DNA of 64,000 nucleotides from Chitinophaga barathri (GTDB lineage Bacteria; Bacteroidota; Bacteroidia; Chitinophagales; Chitinophagaceae), in assembly GCF_003807585.1 (NCBI RefSeq), contig NZ_RMBX01000003.1:310001-374000 (forward strand). Reading direction: 5' to 3'. The stretch's first letter is position 1; each line of letters opens with the position of its first letter. A program made the translations under genes and the position numbers. Below the pieces are notes generated by a model. It worked only from the letters and a program-made list of their open reading frames with translations. It made no database searches and was not told the origin of the DNA. Positions 44,901 through 52,315 of this stretch are shown one piece after another.

Positions 44901-44997
44901 GCTGCGGAGAAAGCTGGAAGTGCCGGGAGAAACGCCCCTGTACGACTTCCTGCTGGCCGTTACCGCGGCGGCGCCCGGCGTGGCGCAAAACAGCTGA
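41947..44997 (+). CDS. Triple-tyrosine beta-propeller membrane regulator with LuxR-type HTH
   Basis: A 1016-residue signal protein. After a signal peptide (MKMRSLLFVLPILWAAVAQA) come two-component-regulator propeller repeats (about residues 30-690), a triple-tyrosine domain (about 710-790, FSYRLEGFDPAWSEWA), one membrane helix (about 798-818), a basic coiled coil (820-870) and a LuxR-type helix-turn-helix near the end (LTTKEIAQSLGISVRGVETS). It has no kinase domain, so it can couple periplasmic sensing directly to DNA binding, like SusR-type regulators. The propeller holds an unusual Gly/Pro/Asn-rich insert at about 358-410. Divergence from the GH16/PL14-like pair suggests it controls them. 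Confidence 0.9.
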   Translation: MKMRSLLFVLPILWAAVAQARQLVGAPSVLHFSKQQYAGGGQTWDADMDPQGILYFANNEGLLTFNGHSWKMLPVPNHTRLRSVKAGENGRIYAGAQDDFGYYLADADGVLRYTSLKPLIPAGEREFADIWNIVPYEGTVFFRSNNKIFAYREDRVRVYHAPGEWRLLCRSGQGLYAQDARQGLLQFTGNGWKPIGPAVADKQLLVTAVLDHPQDTLLLFTYKHGIFKLHGGRLYPYLTPAAEALQKARIQCAMEWGNSQLLVGTAEAGCYILNRQTGAVIQQFGLQEGLQHNSIRKIFPDPGQNIWLALDNGIDMIRYNTAIKQIHPDKHQYLSTYAAKVFNRQLYIGTSDGLYVTPLAGNAGPGKSGNTNSKLSPGTGGAVHPDPSGGPLPSGNNGQDGAFNPAGTDNYNDLSFQENRFRKVEQSGGQVWSLAMTGGQLLMGHHEGAFRIGEAAAEPLLKGTGCWLFLPQAARTLIGCYNGLRTMGQQDGRFDKARQVNVLFESLRFLTAEQDSVIWASHPYRGVYRIVTDKDTTLRFTLFTSRHGLPSDNNNFVFRIRGRMVVATQAGIYEFDPVRQTFAPSPWLFPVLGAVPIQFLTEDTGGNIWFVSNKMPGVVDFHRKQGDKPYRTMYFPELKGMIVTGFENIYPYNDENIFVGGEKGMYHINYQKYRQPKKEPRVMISQVNARGEKDSLLFGGFLPAGKASFKTLPAAYAGFHFEYASPACGHGGNMEFSYRLEGFDPAWSEWAARTEKDYTNLPHGRYTFSVKARDHLGNVSSAATYAFRILPPWHLTLLAKGIYAALALAFIWICYLLQKRKFATEQLRHKREQEQLILHHEYEKEQREKQLISLQHDKLATDIQFKNKELATATMHLLQRGKLLFNIREELLLAIKKIEPLPYYPFKKVLRLFEEAEQDTEDWEQFSRHFDEVHNNFLSILKKHYPDLSTTDMKLCAYLRINLTTKEIAQSLGISVRGVETSRYRLRRKLEVPGETPLYDFLLAVTAAAPGVAQNS

Positions 44998-45108
44998 AGG
45001 TTATCCGCCCTTACGTCAAGCAAACTGTTCCTGTCGTCAAAGCTATTACGCCGGGTGATGGCGTTTGCGTTGTTTTGTACTGTCAACATTCACCAAAAAT
45101 CACAGTAT

Positions 45109-45591
45109 ATGCAACGCACATCCTTTTTAACGAAAACAGCCGCCTTCCTCTCCTTCTGCCTTTTCGCCATTGCAACGCAGGCCTGGGCCGGCGGTGATCA
45201 CCTGAAAGTGTACCTCAACAACAAACTCATTCACGAACAGTATGTAGGCGAGCCCGTAAAACTCTCCAACCTCCAGCTGGACAAAGCCAATGTAAACGAC
45301 CAGCTGACTTTTCACTACAGTCATTGCGGCAAGATAGGCACCGGCCGTAAACTGAGCATAAGAGACGATAAAGGCGGCGTCATCCGCGAATGGAAATTTG
45401 CGGACGCTTCCGGCAAACAATCCGGTATGGTGATAGCCGTGAAAGAACTGCTGCAGCTGAAGCAGGAAAACCTCCGGTTTTTCTATACCGCCACCGAATT
45501 ACCCAAAGGCCAGCTGATGGCCTCTTTCCAGGTAACTGATAAAACCACTTCCTGGGTTCCGGGCAGCAGTGTTTTACAGTTTTTGTGTTAG
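45109..45591 (+). CDS. Secreted protein of unknown function
   Basis: A 160-residue exported protein. The signal peptide MQRTSFLTKTAAFLSFCLFA, ending near AWAGG, supports this start over one at 45055. The mature part is beta-rich: HLKVYLNNKLIHEQYVGEPV, KLSNLQLDKANVNDQLTFHY, GRKLSIRDDKGGVIREWKFA, ending VPGSSVLQFLC. The layout resembles small periplasmic or surface beta-sandwich proteins, but I do not recognise the family. It stands alone and is followed by a long-looped terminator. Confidence 0.8.
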   Translation: MQRTSFLTKTAAFLSFCLFAIATQAWAGGDHLKVYLNNKLIHEQYVGEPVKLSNLQLDKANVNDQLTFHYSHCGKIGTGRKLSIRDDKGGVIREWKFADASGKQSGMVIAVKELLQLKQENLRFFYTATELPKGQLMASFQVTDKTTSWVPGSSVLQFLC

Positions 45592-45629
45592 CATTAAATG
45601 ACATTCCCGGATTCTTCCGGACAATGCGC

Positions 45630-45687
45630 CCGCCTGCCCGTAGGTCCGCTATTCTCATCAGCGTACCACAGGGCAGGCGGTTTTTTT
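45630..45687 (+). terminator. Terminator with a long loop
   Basis: CCGCCTGCCC (45630-45639) and GGGCAGGCGG (45671-45680) enclose 31 bases and are followed by seven Ts. The interior can form a few extra pairs (GTA/TAC and GCT/AGC). It follows the secreted protein gene. Confidence 0.8.
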
Positions 45688-45712
45688 ATGATTATTGTGG
45701 TAGATTTATGAC

Positions 45713-46189
45713 ATGTCGCGCACCTATCGCATCCGGGAAACACAAATATTACCCGTCTCACTGGCGCAGGCCTGGGATTATTTCAGCAATCCGGACAACC
45801 TGCAGCATATCACCCCGCCCGCCCTCGGGTTCCGCACCACCAGCATCCCGCAGGCAGGGCGCATTTACCCCGGGCAGGTCATCGAATACACCATCAGGCC
45901 GGTGATGGGCATCCCGCTTTACTGGATGACGGAGATCACACATGTGGATGACCAGCGTTATTTTGTGGATGAGCAGCGTTTTGGTCCCTACAGCCTCTGG
46001 CATCATCAGCATCATTTCAGGGAAGTGAGCGGTGGCGTGGAAATGACGGACATTATTCACTACCGCATCCCGCTGGGCTGGCTGGGAGACCTGGCGAACA
46101 CCATTTTTGTGGGCCGCCAGCTGAAGGAATTGTTCCGCTACCGGCAGCAAATAATCCCTTCCTGCCTTACCGGAATTTTATTAACTTGA
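45713..46189 (+). CDS. SRPBCC-family ligand-binding protein
   Basis: A 158-residue START/Bet v1-like protein. It begins RTYRIRETQILPVSLAQAWD and continues YFSNPDNLQHITPPALGFRT, both standard for the cyclase/dehydrase-like SRPBCC group, and ends with DIIHYRIPLGWLGDLANTIF and VGRQLKELFRYRQQ. These proteins hold hydrophobic ligands in a deep pocket; the ligand is unknown. Its end overlaps by 4 bases an in-frame ATG upstream of the NfeD start, so it may belong to the same transcript. Confidence 0.9.
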   Translation: MSRTYRIRETQILPVSLAQAWDYFSNPDNLQHITPPALGFRTTSIPQAGRIYPGQVIEYTIRPVMGIPLYWMTEITHVDDQRYFVDEQRFGPYSLWHHQHHFREVSGGVEMTDIIHYRIPLGWLGDLANTIFVGRQLKELFRYRQQIIPSCLTGILLT

Positions 46190-46209
46190 CGGCTCAACAT
46201 CCCTTGCTT

Positions 46210-46803
46210 ATGAGCCGCTTATTAAACATCATGGACTGGTTCGGGCCACTCCCTGTATTCGAGAAAACGTTCTGGTGCATCACCATTTTCTTTTCACTGT
46301 TATTCCTTCTGCAGAATATCCTCAGCATGGCCGGCGGGGACCACGATCACGCCACCGGAGATGTGGACGATATGCTGGATGCGGATGACGGCATCGGTTT
46401 CCAGTTCTTTACCATCCGGAACATGTTCGGCTTCTTTACCATCTTTGGATGGACGGGGCTGGCCTGCATACACAGCGGCCTTTCCGGCACGCTCACCGTC
46501 ATTATCAGCTGCGCGGCGGGCCTGGCCATGATGCTGTTGATGGCTTCCATCTTTTATTACACCGGCAAACTGGCCTACAACGGCACCCTCCGCATGGAGA
46601 ACGCCCTTCGGGCCACGGCCACCGTATACCTCAGCGTGCCTCCCTCACGCAGCGGCATGGGCAAAATAAACCTCCAGGTGCAGGGCGCCTTCCGCGAGCT
46701 GGACGCCATGACGGACGACGTAGAGCCCATCCCCACGGGCGCGCTCGTAACCGTTACCAAAGTGGTGAACAACCAGATCCTTATCGTAACCAAACAAAAC
46801 TAA
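46210..46803 (+). CDS. NfeD/YqiJ-like membrane protein
   Basis: A 197-residue protein. The ATG at 46210 (MSRLLNIMDWFGPLPVF) was chosen over one at 46186. Helices lie near residues 19-37, 65-85 and 93-118. After the helices, residues about 130-195 form an OB-fold-like domain (LRATATVYLSVPPSRSGMGK, then LVTVTKVVNNQILIV). The acidic loop GGDHDHATGDVDDMLDADDG is typical of YqiJ-like proteins. NfeD-type proteins pair with flotillins, and the next gene, six bases later, is a flotillin. Together they organise membrane microdomains or protect membrane integrity. Confidence 0.88.
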   Translation: MSRLLNIMDWFGPLPVFEKTFWCITIFFSLLFLLQNILSMAGGDHDHATGDVDDMLDADDGIGFQFFTIRNMFGFFTIFGWTGLACIHSGLSGTLTVIISCAAGLAMMLLMASIFYYTGKLAYNGTLRMENALRATATVYLSVPPSRSGMGKINLQVQGAFRELDAMTDDVEPIPTGALVTVTKVVNNQILIVTKQN

Positions 46804-46809
46804 ATACCT

Positions 46810-48363
46810 ATGGACTATTTACTGATTGCCATAGTGGTGGCGGTTGTATTCGTGTTTTCGCTACTCTATGCCTTATTCAAACGTTACAAACGCTGCCCTT
46901 CGGACCAGATCCTGGTAGTGTACGGTAAAGTGGGCAAAGGCCCGGACGGCAGCCACAGCGCCAGGTGTATCCACGGCGGCGCCGCGTTCATCTGGCCCGT
47001 GATCCAGGATTATTCCTTCATCGACCTCACGCCGATATCCATCGAAGTGAACCTGACCAATGCCCTCAGCCGGCAGAACATCCGCGTGGACGTACCCAGC
47101 CGCTTCACCGTGGCCATTTCCACCGAGCCCGGCATCATGACCAATGCCGCGGAAAGGCTGCTGGGCCTGCAACGCCCCGCCATTCACGACCTTGCGAAAG
47201 ACATCATTTTCGGCCAGCTGCGCCTCGTAGTGGCCACCATGGATATAGAAGAGATCAACAACAACCGCGACAAGTTCCTGGCAAACGTTGCCTCCAACGT
47301 AGAAGCGGAGATCAAAAAAATCGGCATGAAGCTGATCAACGTGAACGTAACGGACATCAAAGACGAATCCGGCTACATCGAAGCATTGGGTAAAGAAGCC
47401 GCCGCGAAAGCGATCAACGAAGCGAAAAAGAGCGTGGCGGAGCAGGAGAAAATCGGGGAAACCGGTAAAGCCGAAGCGGACAGGGAAAAAGACATCACTA
47501 TCCAGCAAACCCTGAAGAACAGGGACGTAAGCATTGCCGAAACCCAGCGTGACCGCGACACCCAGATCGCCACCGCGAACAAAGACAAATCCATCCTCAT
47601 TGCCGCCGCCAACAGGGACGAGGCCATCGGTAAAGCGGAAGCGGAAAGAGATACCCGCATCCGCGCCTCCCAGGCCAACGCACTCGCCGTGGAGGGCGAA
47701 AACACCGCGCGCATCCAGATCGCGCAGTCCGAAGCCAGCCGCCGCGAAAGAGAAGCGGAAGCCGCCAAACGCGCCATTGCCGCCGAGAAGATCCAATCCG
47801 CAAAAGCGCTTGAAGAAGCTTACGTGGCGGAAAGAAAAGCGGAAGATGCCCGCGCGGACAAAGAACGTGCCTCGCAGAATGCGAACGTGGTGGTGACCGC
47901 CGAGATACAAAAACAAAAAGCCATCATCGAAGCACAGGCCGAAGCTGAAAAGATCCGTGAAAAGGCCCGTGGTGAAGCAGATGCGATCTTTGCCAAAATG
48001 CAGGCCGAAGCGAAAGGTATGTTTGAGATCCTCACCAAACAGGCGGAAGGCCTTGACCGCATCGTGCAGGCCGCCGGCAACAGCTCCAAAGACGCAGTAC
48101 TGCTGCTGATCGCGGACAAACTGCCGGAGCTGGTGAAAATGCAGACCGAAGCCATCAAAAATATCAAGATCGACAAGGTGACCGTATGGGAAGGCGCGGG
48201 CGGCCAGAACGGCACCTCATCCACCGCCAACTTTATCAGCGGCCTGTACAAAGCCGTTCCGCCCCTGCAGGACATGTTCAATATGGCCGGCATGGACCTG
48301 CCCAACTACCTGGGCAAACAGCAGAACGGGGACAACATCCTCCCCCTGCAGGATAAAGAATAA
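46810..48363 (+). CDS. Flotillin (SPFH/band 7, YqiK-like)
   Basis: A 517-residue membrane scaffold. An N-terminal hydrophobic anchor (MDYLLIAIVVAVVFVFSLLY) is followed by the SPFH domain (about residues 30-190; IRVDVPSRFTVAISTEPGIM, IEEINNNRDKFLANVASNVE). A long Ala/Glu/Lys-rich coiled coil (about 200-420) contains the EA-rich repeats typical of flotillins. The C-terminal part (about 425-517) holds LPELVKMQTEAIKNIKIDKV and ends in a Gly/Asn-rich tail. Flotillins oligomerise on the inner membrane. It forms an operon with the NfeD-like gene and is closed by a strong terminator. Confidence 0.93.
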   Translation: MDYLLIAIVVAVVFVFSLLYALFKRYKRCPSDQILVVYGKVGKGPDGSHSARCIHGGAAFIWPVIQDYSFIDLTPISIEVNLTNALSRQNIRVDVPSRFTVAISTEPGIMTNAAERLLGLQRPAIHDLAKDIIFGQLRLVVATMDIEEINNNRDKFLANVASNVEAEIKKIGMKLINVNVTDIKDESGYIEALGKEAAAKAINEAKKSVAEQEKIGETGKAEADREKDITIQQTLKNRDVSIAETQRDRDTQIATANKDKSILIAAANRDEAIGKAEAERDTRIRASQANALAVEGENTARIQIAQSEASRREREAEAAKRAIAAEKIQSAKALEEAYVAERKAEDARADKERASQNANVVVTAEIQKQKAIIEAQAEAEKIREKARGEADAIFAKMQAEAKGMFEILTKQAEGLDRIVQAAGNSSKDAVLLLIADKLPELVKMQTEAIKNIKIDKVTVWEGAGGQNGTSSTANFISGLYKAVPPLQDMFNMAGMDLPNYLGKQQNGDNILPLQDKE

Positions 48364-48386
48364 CGGTAAAATTATTATCTTCATCG

Positions 48387-48427
48387 GGCAACCTTGTGCG
48401 GGCACTCCTTCACAAGGTTGCCTTTTT
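48387..48427 (+). terminator. Terminator after flotillin
   Basis: GGCAACCTTGTG (48387-48398) pairs perfectly with CACAAGGTTGCC (48411-48422), loop of 12, followed by TTTTT. It lies 23 bases after the flotillin stop and just before the sialidase-like gene, so that gene needs its own promoter. Confidence 0.9.
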
Positions 48428-48441
48428 AATTCCATGCCTTT

Positions 48442-49530
48442 ATGAGCCGTAGCCTTTTTTTCCTCTGCATCGCCTGTTTCACCGTCTTTGCCCGCGGATA
48501 TGCACAGCCCATCGTGCCCCAGCTGGACAAAAGAGTGATGATCATGGAGAACCCTCCCATGGCCGCCTGCCACGCCTCCACTATTGTGGACCTTGGCAAG
48601 GGGAAACTGATGGCGGCATGGTTTGGCGGCAGCCGCGAAGGCAATAAAGACGTGACCATCTGGACAGCGCTCAATGAAAACGGCAAATGGAGCGAAATAA
48701 AAGAGATAACCAACGGCGTGATCAACGACACGCTCCGTTATCCCTGCTGGAATCCCGTGCTGTTCAAAACCAAAGCAGGCAAACTTTTCCTTTATTACAA
48801 AGTAGGCCCCAACCCACGGCAATGGTGGGGAATGATGATGAGTTCCACGAACAACGGCAAGACCTGGAGCGCCCCGGAAAAGCTGCCCGAAGGCATGCTG
48901 GGCCCGATCAAAAACAAACCCCTGCAACTTTCCAACGGAGATATCCTCTACCCTTCCAGTACGGAAAGCCATGACAACCAAAAATGGCACATCCACCTCG
49001 AAAGATCGGACCGCAATGGCCGCAACTGGTCGCGCGTGGAGATCAACAACGATACTTTCGGCGTAATACAGCCCAGCATACTCCGTTACCCGCACGACTC
49101 CCTGCAACTGCTCTGCCGCAGCCGCAATAATGTGGTGGTACAGGCCTGGTCCGGGGACAACGGGAATACCTGGGGACCGCTGAGCCCTACAGACCTGCCC
49201 AATCCCAATGCGGGAACAGACGCGCTCACGCTGGCCAACGGCCTGAAAGTGATCGTATACAATCCCCTGCTCCCCGGCGTCCAGTGGTGGGAAGGCAGGA
49301 GCCGCCTGTATGTGGCCGTGTCCGAAGACGGGGCCGCCTGGCAGAATGTATTTGCGCTGGAAGACGAAAAAACGGGAGAATACAGCTATCCCGCGGTGAT
49401 ACAGTCACCCGACGGCCGCGTGCATATCACCTATACCGCGGACAGGAAAAATATCCGCCACGTAGTGCTGCTGATCAATCGTCCTGAGAAACCCGCGAAG
49501 CCTGCCGAAACTCCTCCTGAGGAGGAGTAG
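48442..49530 (+). CDS. Sialidase-like (BNR repeat) secreted exo-glycosidase
   Basis: A 362-residue exported beta-propeller. After the signal peptide (MSRSLFFLCIACFTVFARGY) comes MAACHASTIVDLGKGKLMAA with WFGGSREG, the mark of the bacterial exo-sialidase-like group. Asp-box-like turns appear in SSTNNGKTWSAPEKLPEG and WSGDNGNTWGPLSP, and RSRLYVAVSEDGAAWQNVFA and EDEKTGEYSYPAVIQS follow. The classic FRIP motif of true sialidases is not seen, so the linkage cleaved is uncertain and non-sialic sugars are possible. Its last 56 bases overlap the convergent small membrane gene on the other strand. Confidence 0.85.
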   Translation: MSRSLFFLCIACFTVFARGYAQPIVPQLDKRVMIMENPPMAACHASTIVDLGKGKLMAAWFGGSREGNKDVTIWTALNENGKWSEIKEITNGVINDTLRYPCWNPVLFKTKAGKLFLYYKVGPNPRQWWGMMMSSTNNGKTWSAPEKLPEGMLGPIKNKPLQLSNGDILYPSSTESHDNQKWHIHLERSDRNGRNWSRVEINNDTFGVIQPSILRYPHDSLQLLCRSRNNVVVQAWSGDNGNTWGPLSPTDLPNPNAGTDALTLANGLKVIVYNPLLPGVQWWEGRSRLYVAVSEDGAAWQNVFALEDEKTGEYSYPAVIQSPDGRVHITYTADRKNIRHVVLLINRPEKPAKPAETPPEEE

Positions 49531-49948
49531 ACCAATACTGGTAGACACGGAGCAGCCGGATGACGTAGAACGTGTTGAGGAGTATCACCGGCACCATCCA
49601 CCAGCCGTAGGAAGGGGCAACAAATTTCCTAAGGATGGAATACACCAGCCACATGGCATACAGGAGATAGAAAATCTCCAGCGCCACCAGCAGGCTCACA
49701 GCGCAAAGCGACAAGAGCACTCCCCACTTTTTCTCCAGCACCACCCCGAAGCCGCCGATACCGCAGATAATGTACAGCACGCTCGTGGCGAAAGTTGCGC
49801 CCGTCTGCGTGACCGCGGTACTTACGTGGAACAGGGAATCAGAAGACCGGGAGAAATCGAGGTTGATAAGGCCGTAAAAAGAGACAAGACCAAAGATCAT
49901 GGTGATAACGGCGATGGCTTTCAGCCAGATAGGAATACGGTAGTCCAT
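49475..49948 (-). CDS. Small four-helix membrane protein, paralogue A
   Basis: A 157-residue integral membrane protein with about four helices (near residues 10-28, 52-68, 74-101 and 112-130). It begins MDYRIPIWLKAIAVITMIFG, echoing the LxPxW start of the three upstream genes, then EKKWGVLLSLCAVSLLVALE, equivalent to the EKKWAIFGMIG part of copy D. The C-terminal tail is polar. It is the last of four related genes following a DeoR regulator, 33 bases downstream of copy B. No known family was recognised. It overlaps the sialidase-like gene end by 56 bases. Confidence 0.78.
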   Translation of the reverse strand: MDYRIPIWLKAIAVITMIFGLVSFYGLINLDFSRSSDSLFHVSTAVTQTGATFATSVLYIICGIGGFGVVLEKKWGVLLSLCAVSLLVALEIFYLLYAMWLVYSILRKFVAPSYGWWMVPVILLNTFYVIRLLRVYQYWSTPPQEEFRQASRVSQDD

Positions 49949-49981
49949 AGATTAAGATTTGGTATCAGTTAGTTTTTCCAT

Positions 49982-50494
49982 TTAGCGGCCGGTTATTTTT
50001 GATATACGGTTCTTCCATTCCCTGCGTATGAACAGCATCCTGATCACGCAGGCCAGGAGCAAAAACAGCGGGACAATCAGTGTGATATTGTCTAGATTCA
50101 AACGGGGCAAATTTCCATAACTAAGACTGGTCTGCATCAATTCTATGAAAAAGAACCCCATCGGCAATATAGCGAGGCTAAAAACGATCAGGGCGAACAG
50201 CACAGCGGAGCGTTTTTCCCGGAACAACATCCACCCGGCGGGTAATACCAGGAATACATCCAGTATAAACAGCATGGCCGTTGCTCTCCTAAAGTTGCTC
50301 AGGCTCTCCGTGACGATCATCAGTCCCCGCTCCGCCAATACTTCTTTCAAAAATAAATAGGATACCGCACCGGCGCCAATCATCAGGAGGATCACGGATA
50401 CTTTCATCCAGAGCGGGAAAAGCTCCCGCCTGAATTTCGGGGCGGCGAATTCTTCTTCTGCGAGGAGGTCTTCATGAGGTACAGGGATACTCAT
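49982..50494 (-). CDS. Small four-helix membrane protein, paralogue B
   Basis: A 170-residue membrane protein. A polar, acidic head (about 1-20) leads into FRRELFPLWMKVSVILLMIG, the shared R-x-L-x-P-x-W entry to helix 1. Three more helices follow near residues 68-86, 92-113 and 133-152, with REKRSAVLFALIVFSLAILP matching the KKW segment of the siblings, and a basic end (RREWKNRISKITGR). Spacing to copy C is 24 bases. Function unknown. Confidence 0.77.
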   Translation of the reverse strand: MSIPVPHEDLLAEEEFAAPKFRRELFPLWMKVSVILLMIGAGAVSYLFLKEVLAERGLMIVTESLSNFRRATAMLFILDVFLVLPAGWMLFREKRSAVLFALIVFSLAILPMGFFFIELMQTSLSYGNLPRLNLDNITLIVPLFLLLACVIRMLFIRREWKNRISKITGR

Positions 50495-50518
50495 CAGTAC
50501 TGCTTTTTGTATGACCGT

Positions 50519-51019
50519 TTATTTGCCCGCCACTCCCTTTACCCAGGCACGGCGGATCTTAAACAGGCGGATCAGAATGGTAATCAATATTGCCAGTGAC
50601 GCCAGCGTAATCAGTGACTGGATAATCAGCCCGGCAGGCGTATTATATTCAGCACTCCCGTAGAAGAACAGAAAACGGGCAAAATATAGCAGCACACTCA
50701 GCACGGAAAGGCACAATACGACGATCCCGGCCGGGGCAGCAGGTTTCCATTGCCGCAGCAGCCCGATGAATACAAAGGCTTCCAGTAAGTCCAACAACAC
50801 AAAAACGATCAGCGAGACGGTCTGGCTTTCCGGCACAGCGAGGCTGTTTTTCCATACCACCAGGTAAAACTGGACACTGCGGAGGATGGAATACAGTTTA
50901 TAAAAGATCAGCACCAGCAGCAGCTTGCTCATCCACGACGGGATGAGGTCTTTGCGGATGGCGGGCTCTTCAAGCCCGGGACCGTTCAGTAAATCTTCTG
51001 TATTTGAATTATCCATCAT
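50519..51019 (-). CDS. Small four-helix membrane protein, paralogue C
   Basis: A 166-residue membrane protein with an acidic head (NTEDLLNGPGLEEPAIRKDL) followed by IPSWMSKLLLVLIFYKLYSI, the same entry pattern as its neighbours. Further helices lie near residues 66-85, 93-113 and 125-148. The tail RLFKIRRAWVKGVAGK is basic, like the end of copy B. It is 12 bases from copy D and 24 from copy B. Function unknown. Confidence 0.77.
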   Translation of the reverse strand: MMDNSNTEDLLNGPGLEEPAIRKDLIPSWMSKLLLVLIFYKLYSILRSVQFYLVVWKNSLAVPESQTVSLIVFVLLDLLEAFVFIGLLRQWKPAAPAGIVVLCLSVLSVLLYFARFLFFYGSAEYNTPAGLIIQSLITLASLAILITILIRLFKIRRAWVKGVAGK

Positions 51020-51031
51020 GACGATATTGGA

Positions 51032-51514
51032 TTATCTCTTACGCATCCCGGAGGGTTGATACTCCAGCCACCTTTTGAAGATGAGGATGAGTTTCACCAG
51101 GAAAACCAGCAGCAATATCATTATAATTACAACAGGAACTATCAGGATTTCTCCTCCCCTGCCGATTATTGCCGGAAATACGAATAAAGATACTATGCAT
51201 ATAAACAGATGAAACACTACACTGCCAATCATGCCAAAGATCGCCCATTTTTTTTCTTTCAGCAGTTGGATACCCGCAACGCCTCCAATAACAAATATAA
51301 CTCCCAAAATCGCCGCTGTAATAATTGTGAATGTCGGTACATCTTTCGTCTGCCCCGATAACGGTACCATCATAAAAACCGCGAGGGAAAAGCCGGAAAA
51401 AGTCAGCACTCCTGCGAACAGCTGCACCCATACTGGCATCAGCTCGTTCCGGGAAATGGCCGCTTTGAGTGTTTCTTCGTGGAGAATGTTGTCCTGCATG
51501 GAATCTGTACGCAT
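51032..51514 (-). CDS. Small four-helix membrane protein, paralogue D
   Basis: A 160-residue membrane protein, the first of the four after the DeoR gene (30 bases). It begins with a polar head (MQDNILHEETLKAAISRNEL), then MPVWVQLFAGVLTFSGFSLA. KEKKWAIFGMIGSVVFHLFI is the clearest shared core segment, and the C-terminus FKRWLEYQPSGMRKR is basic. The heads of copies B, C and D share an acidic DLL/ILxEE pattern that suggests a common cytoplasmic contact. Function unknown. Confidence 0.78.
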   Translation of the reverse strand: MRTDSMQDNILHEETLKAAISRNELMPVWVQLFAGVLTFSGFSLAVFMMVPLSGQTKDVPTFTIITAAILGVIFVIGGVAGIQLLKEKKWAIFGMIGSVVFHLFICIVSLFVFPAIIGRGGEILIVPVVIIMILLLVFLVKLILIFKRWLEYQPSGMRKR

Positions 51515-51544
51515 AGGTATAAAGGAACTGTTATTCAGGCGGCA

Positions 51545-52315
51545 CTAAACGATCACCACCTCGATGCCCATATCTTCCAGCAGCTTCACCATGTGTTCGG
51601 AAATGCCTTTGTCGGTAATGATCTGGTCCACTTCTTCCAGCCTGCAGATCCTGCCGAAGCCGCGTTTGCCGAACTTGGAGGAATCCGCCAGTACAATGGT
51701 CTTTTGCGCGGCGGCTATCATCTGCTGGTTCAGGTGGGCTTCCGCGATGCTGGTAGTGGTGAGGCCAAATTCAACGTCGATGCCGTCCACCCCGAGGAAC
51801 AACTTGCTGCAGGAGAAATCCTCCAGGATCTTTTCCGCGTAGGGTCCGGCTACGGACGAGGAATTGTTCCTGATCACGCCGCCCAGCTGCACCACTTCTA
51901 TTTCATGATAGCGGTTCAGCTCCAGCGCAACGTTGAGCGCAGAGGTAATGATCATCAGCGGGCCGCGCGGCTGGATATGTTTGGCCAGGGCCAGCACGGT
52001 AGTGCCGGAGGCTATAATAATGGCGTCTCCCGGGAAAATAAGGGAGGCCGCCGTTTTACCAATATTGTTCTTTTCTTCCCGGCGGATCTTTTCCTTTTCG
52101 TTTACCGGCTTGTCGTTCGTATAGGGGTTCTGCACAGTGGCGCCGCCATGGGAGCGGTACAGCAGCGATTTATCCTCCAGCAGCTTCAGATCCTTACGGA
52201 TCGTTACGCCGGACACATCCAGTTCTTTGCACAACTCCACCACATTCACATAACCTTTCTCATATAACCTGCTTAGGATAAACTTGTGCCGCTCCGCGAT
52301 ATTGATCATTGACAT
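51545..52315 (-). CDS. DeoR/GlpR-family transcriptional regulator
   Basis: A 256-residue repressor. The N-terminal winged helix has the DeoR signature: RHKFILSRLYEKGYVNVVEL, KELDVSGVTIRKDLKLLEDK, then YRSHGGAT. The sugar-phosphate sensor domain (about 75-256) contains GDAIIIASGTTVLALAKHI, VQLGGVIRNNSSSVAGPYAE, LFLGVDGIDVEFGLTTTSIA and VLADSSKFGKRGF. Members respond to phosphorylated sugars. It heads an operon of four small membrane proteins and diverges from the third SusC/SusD pair, so either could be its target. A near-perfect palindrome lies 23 bases upstream of its start. An ATG two codons in (52309) is an alternative start. Confidence 0.92.
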   Translation of the reverse strand: MSMINIAERHKFILSRLYEKGYVNVVELCKELDVSGVTIRKDLKLLEDKSLLYRSHGGATVQNPYTNDKPVNEKEKIRREEKNNIGKTAASLIFPGDAIIIASGTTVLALAKHIQPRGPLMIITSALNVALELNRYHEIEVVQLGGVIRNNSSSVAGPYAEKILEDFSCSKLFLGVDGIDVEFGLTTTSIAEAHLNQQMIAAAQKTIVLADSSKFGKRGFGRICRLEEVDQIITDKGISEHMVKLLEDMGIEVVIV

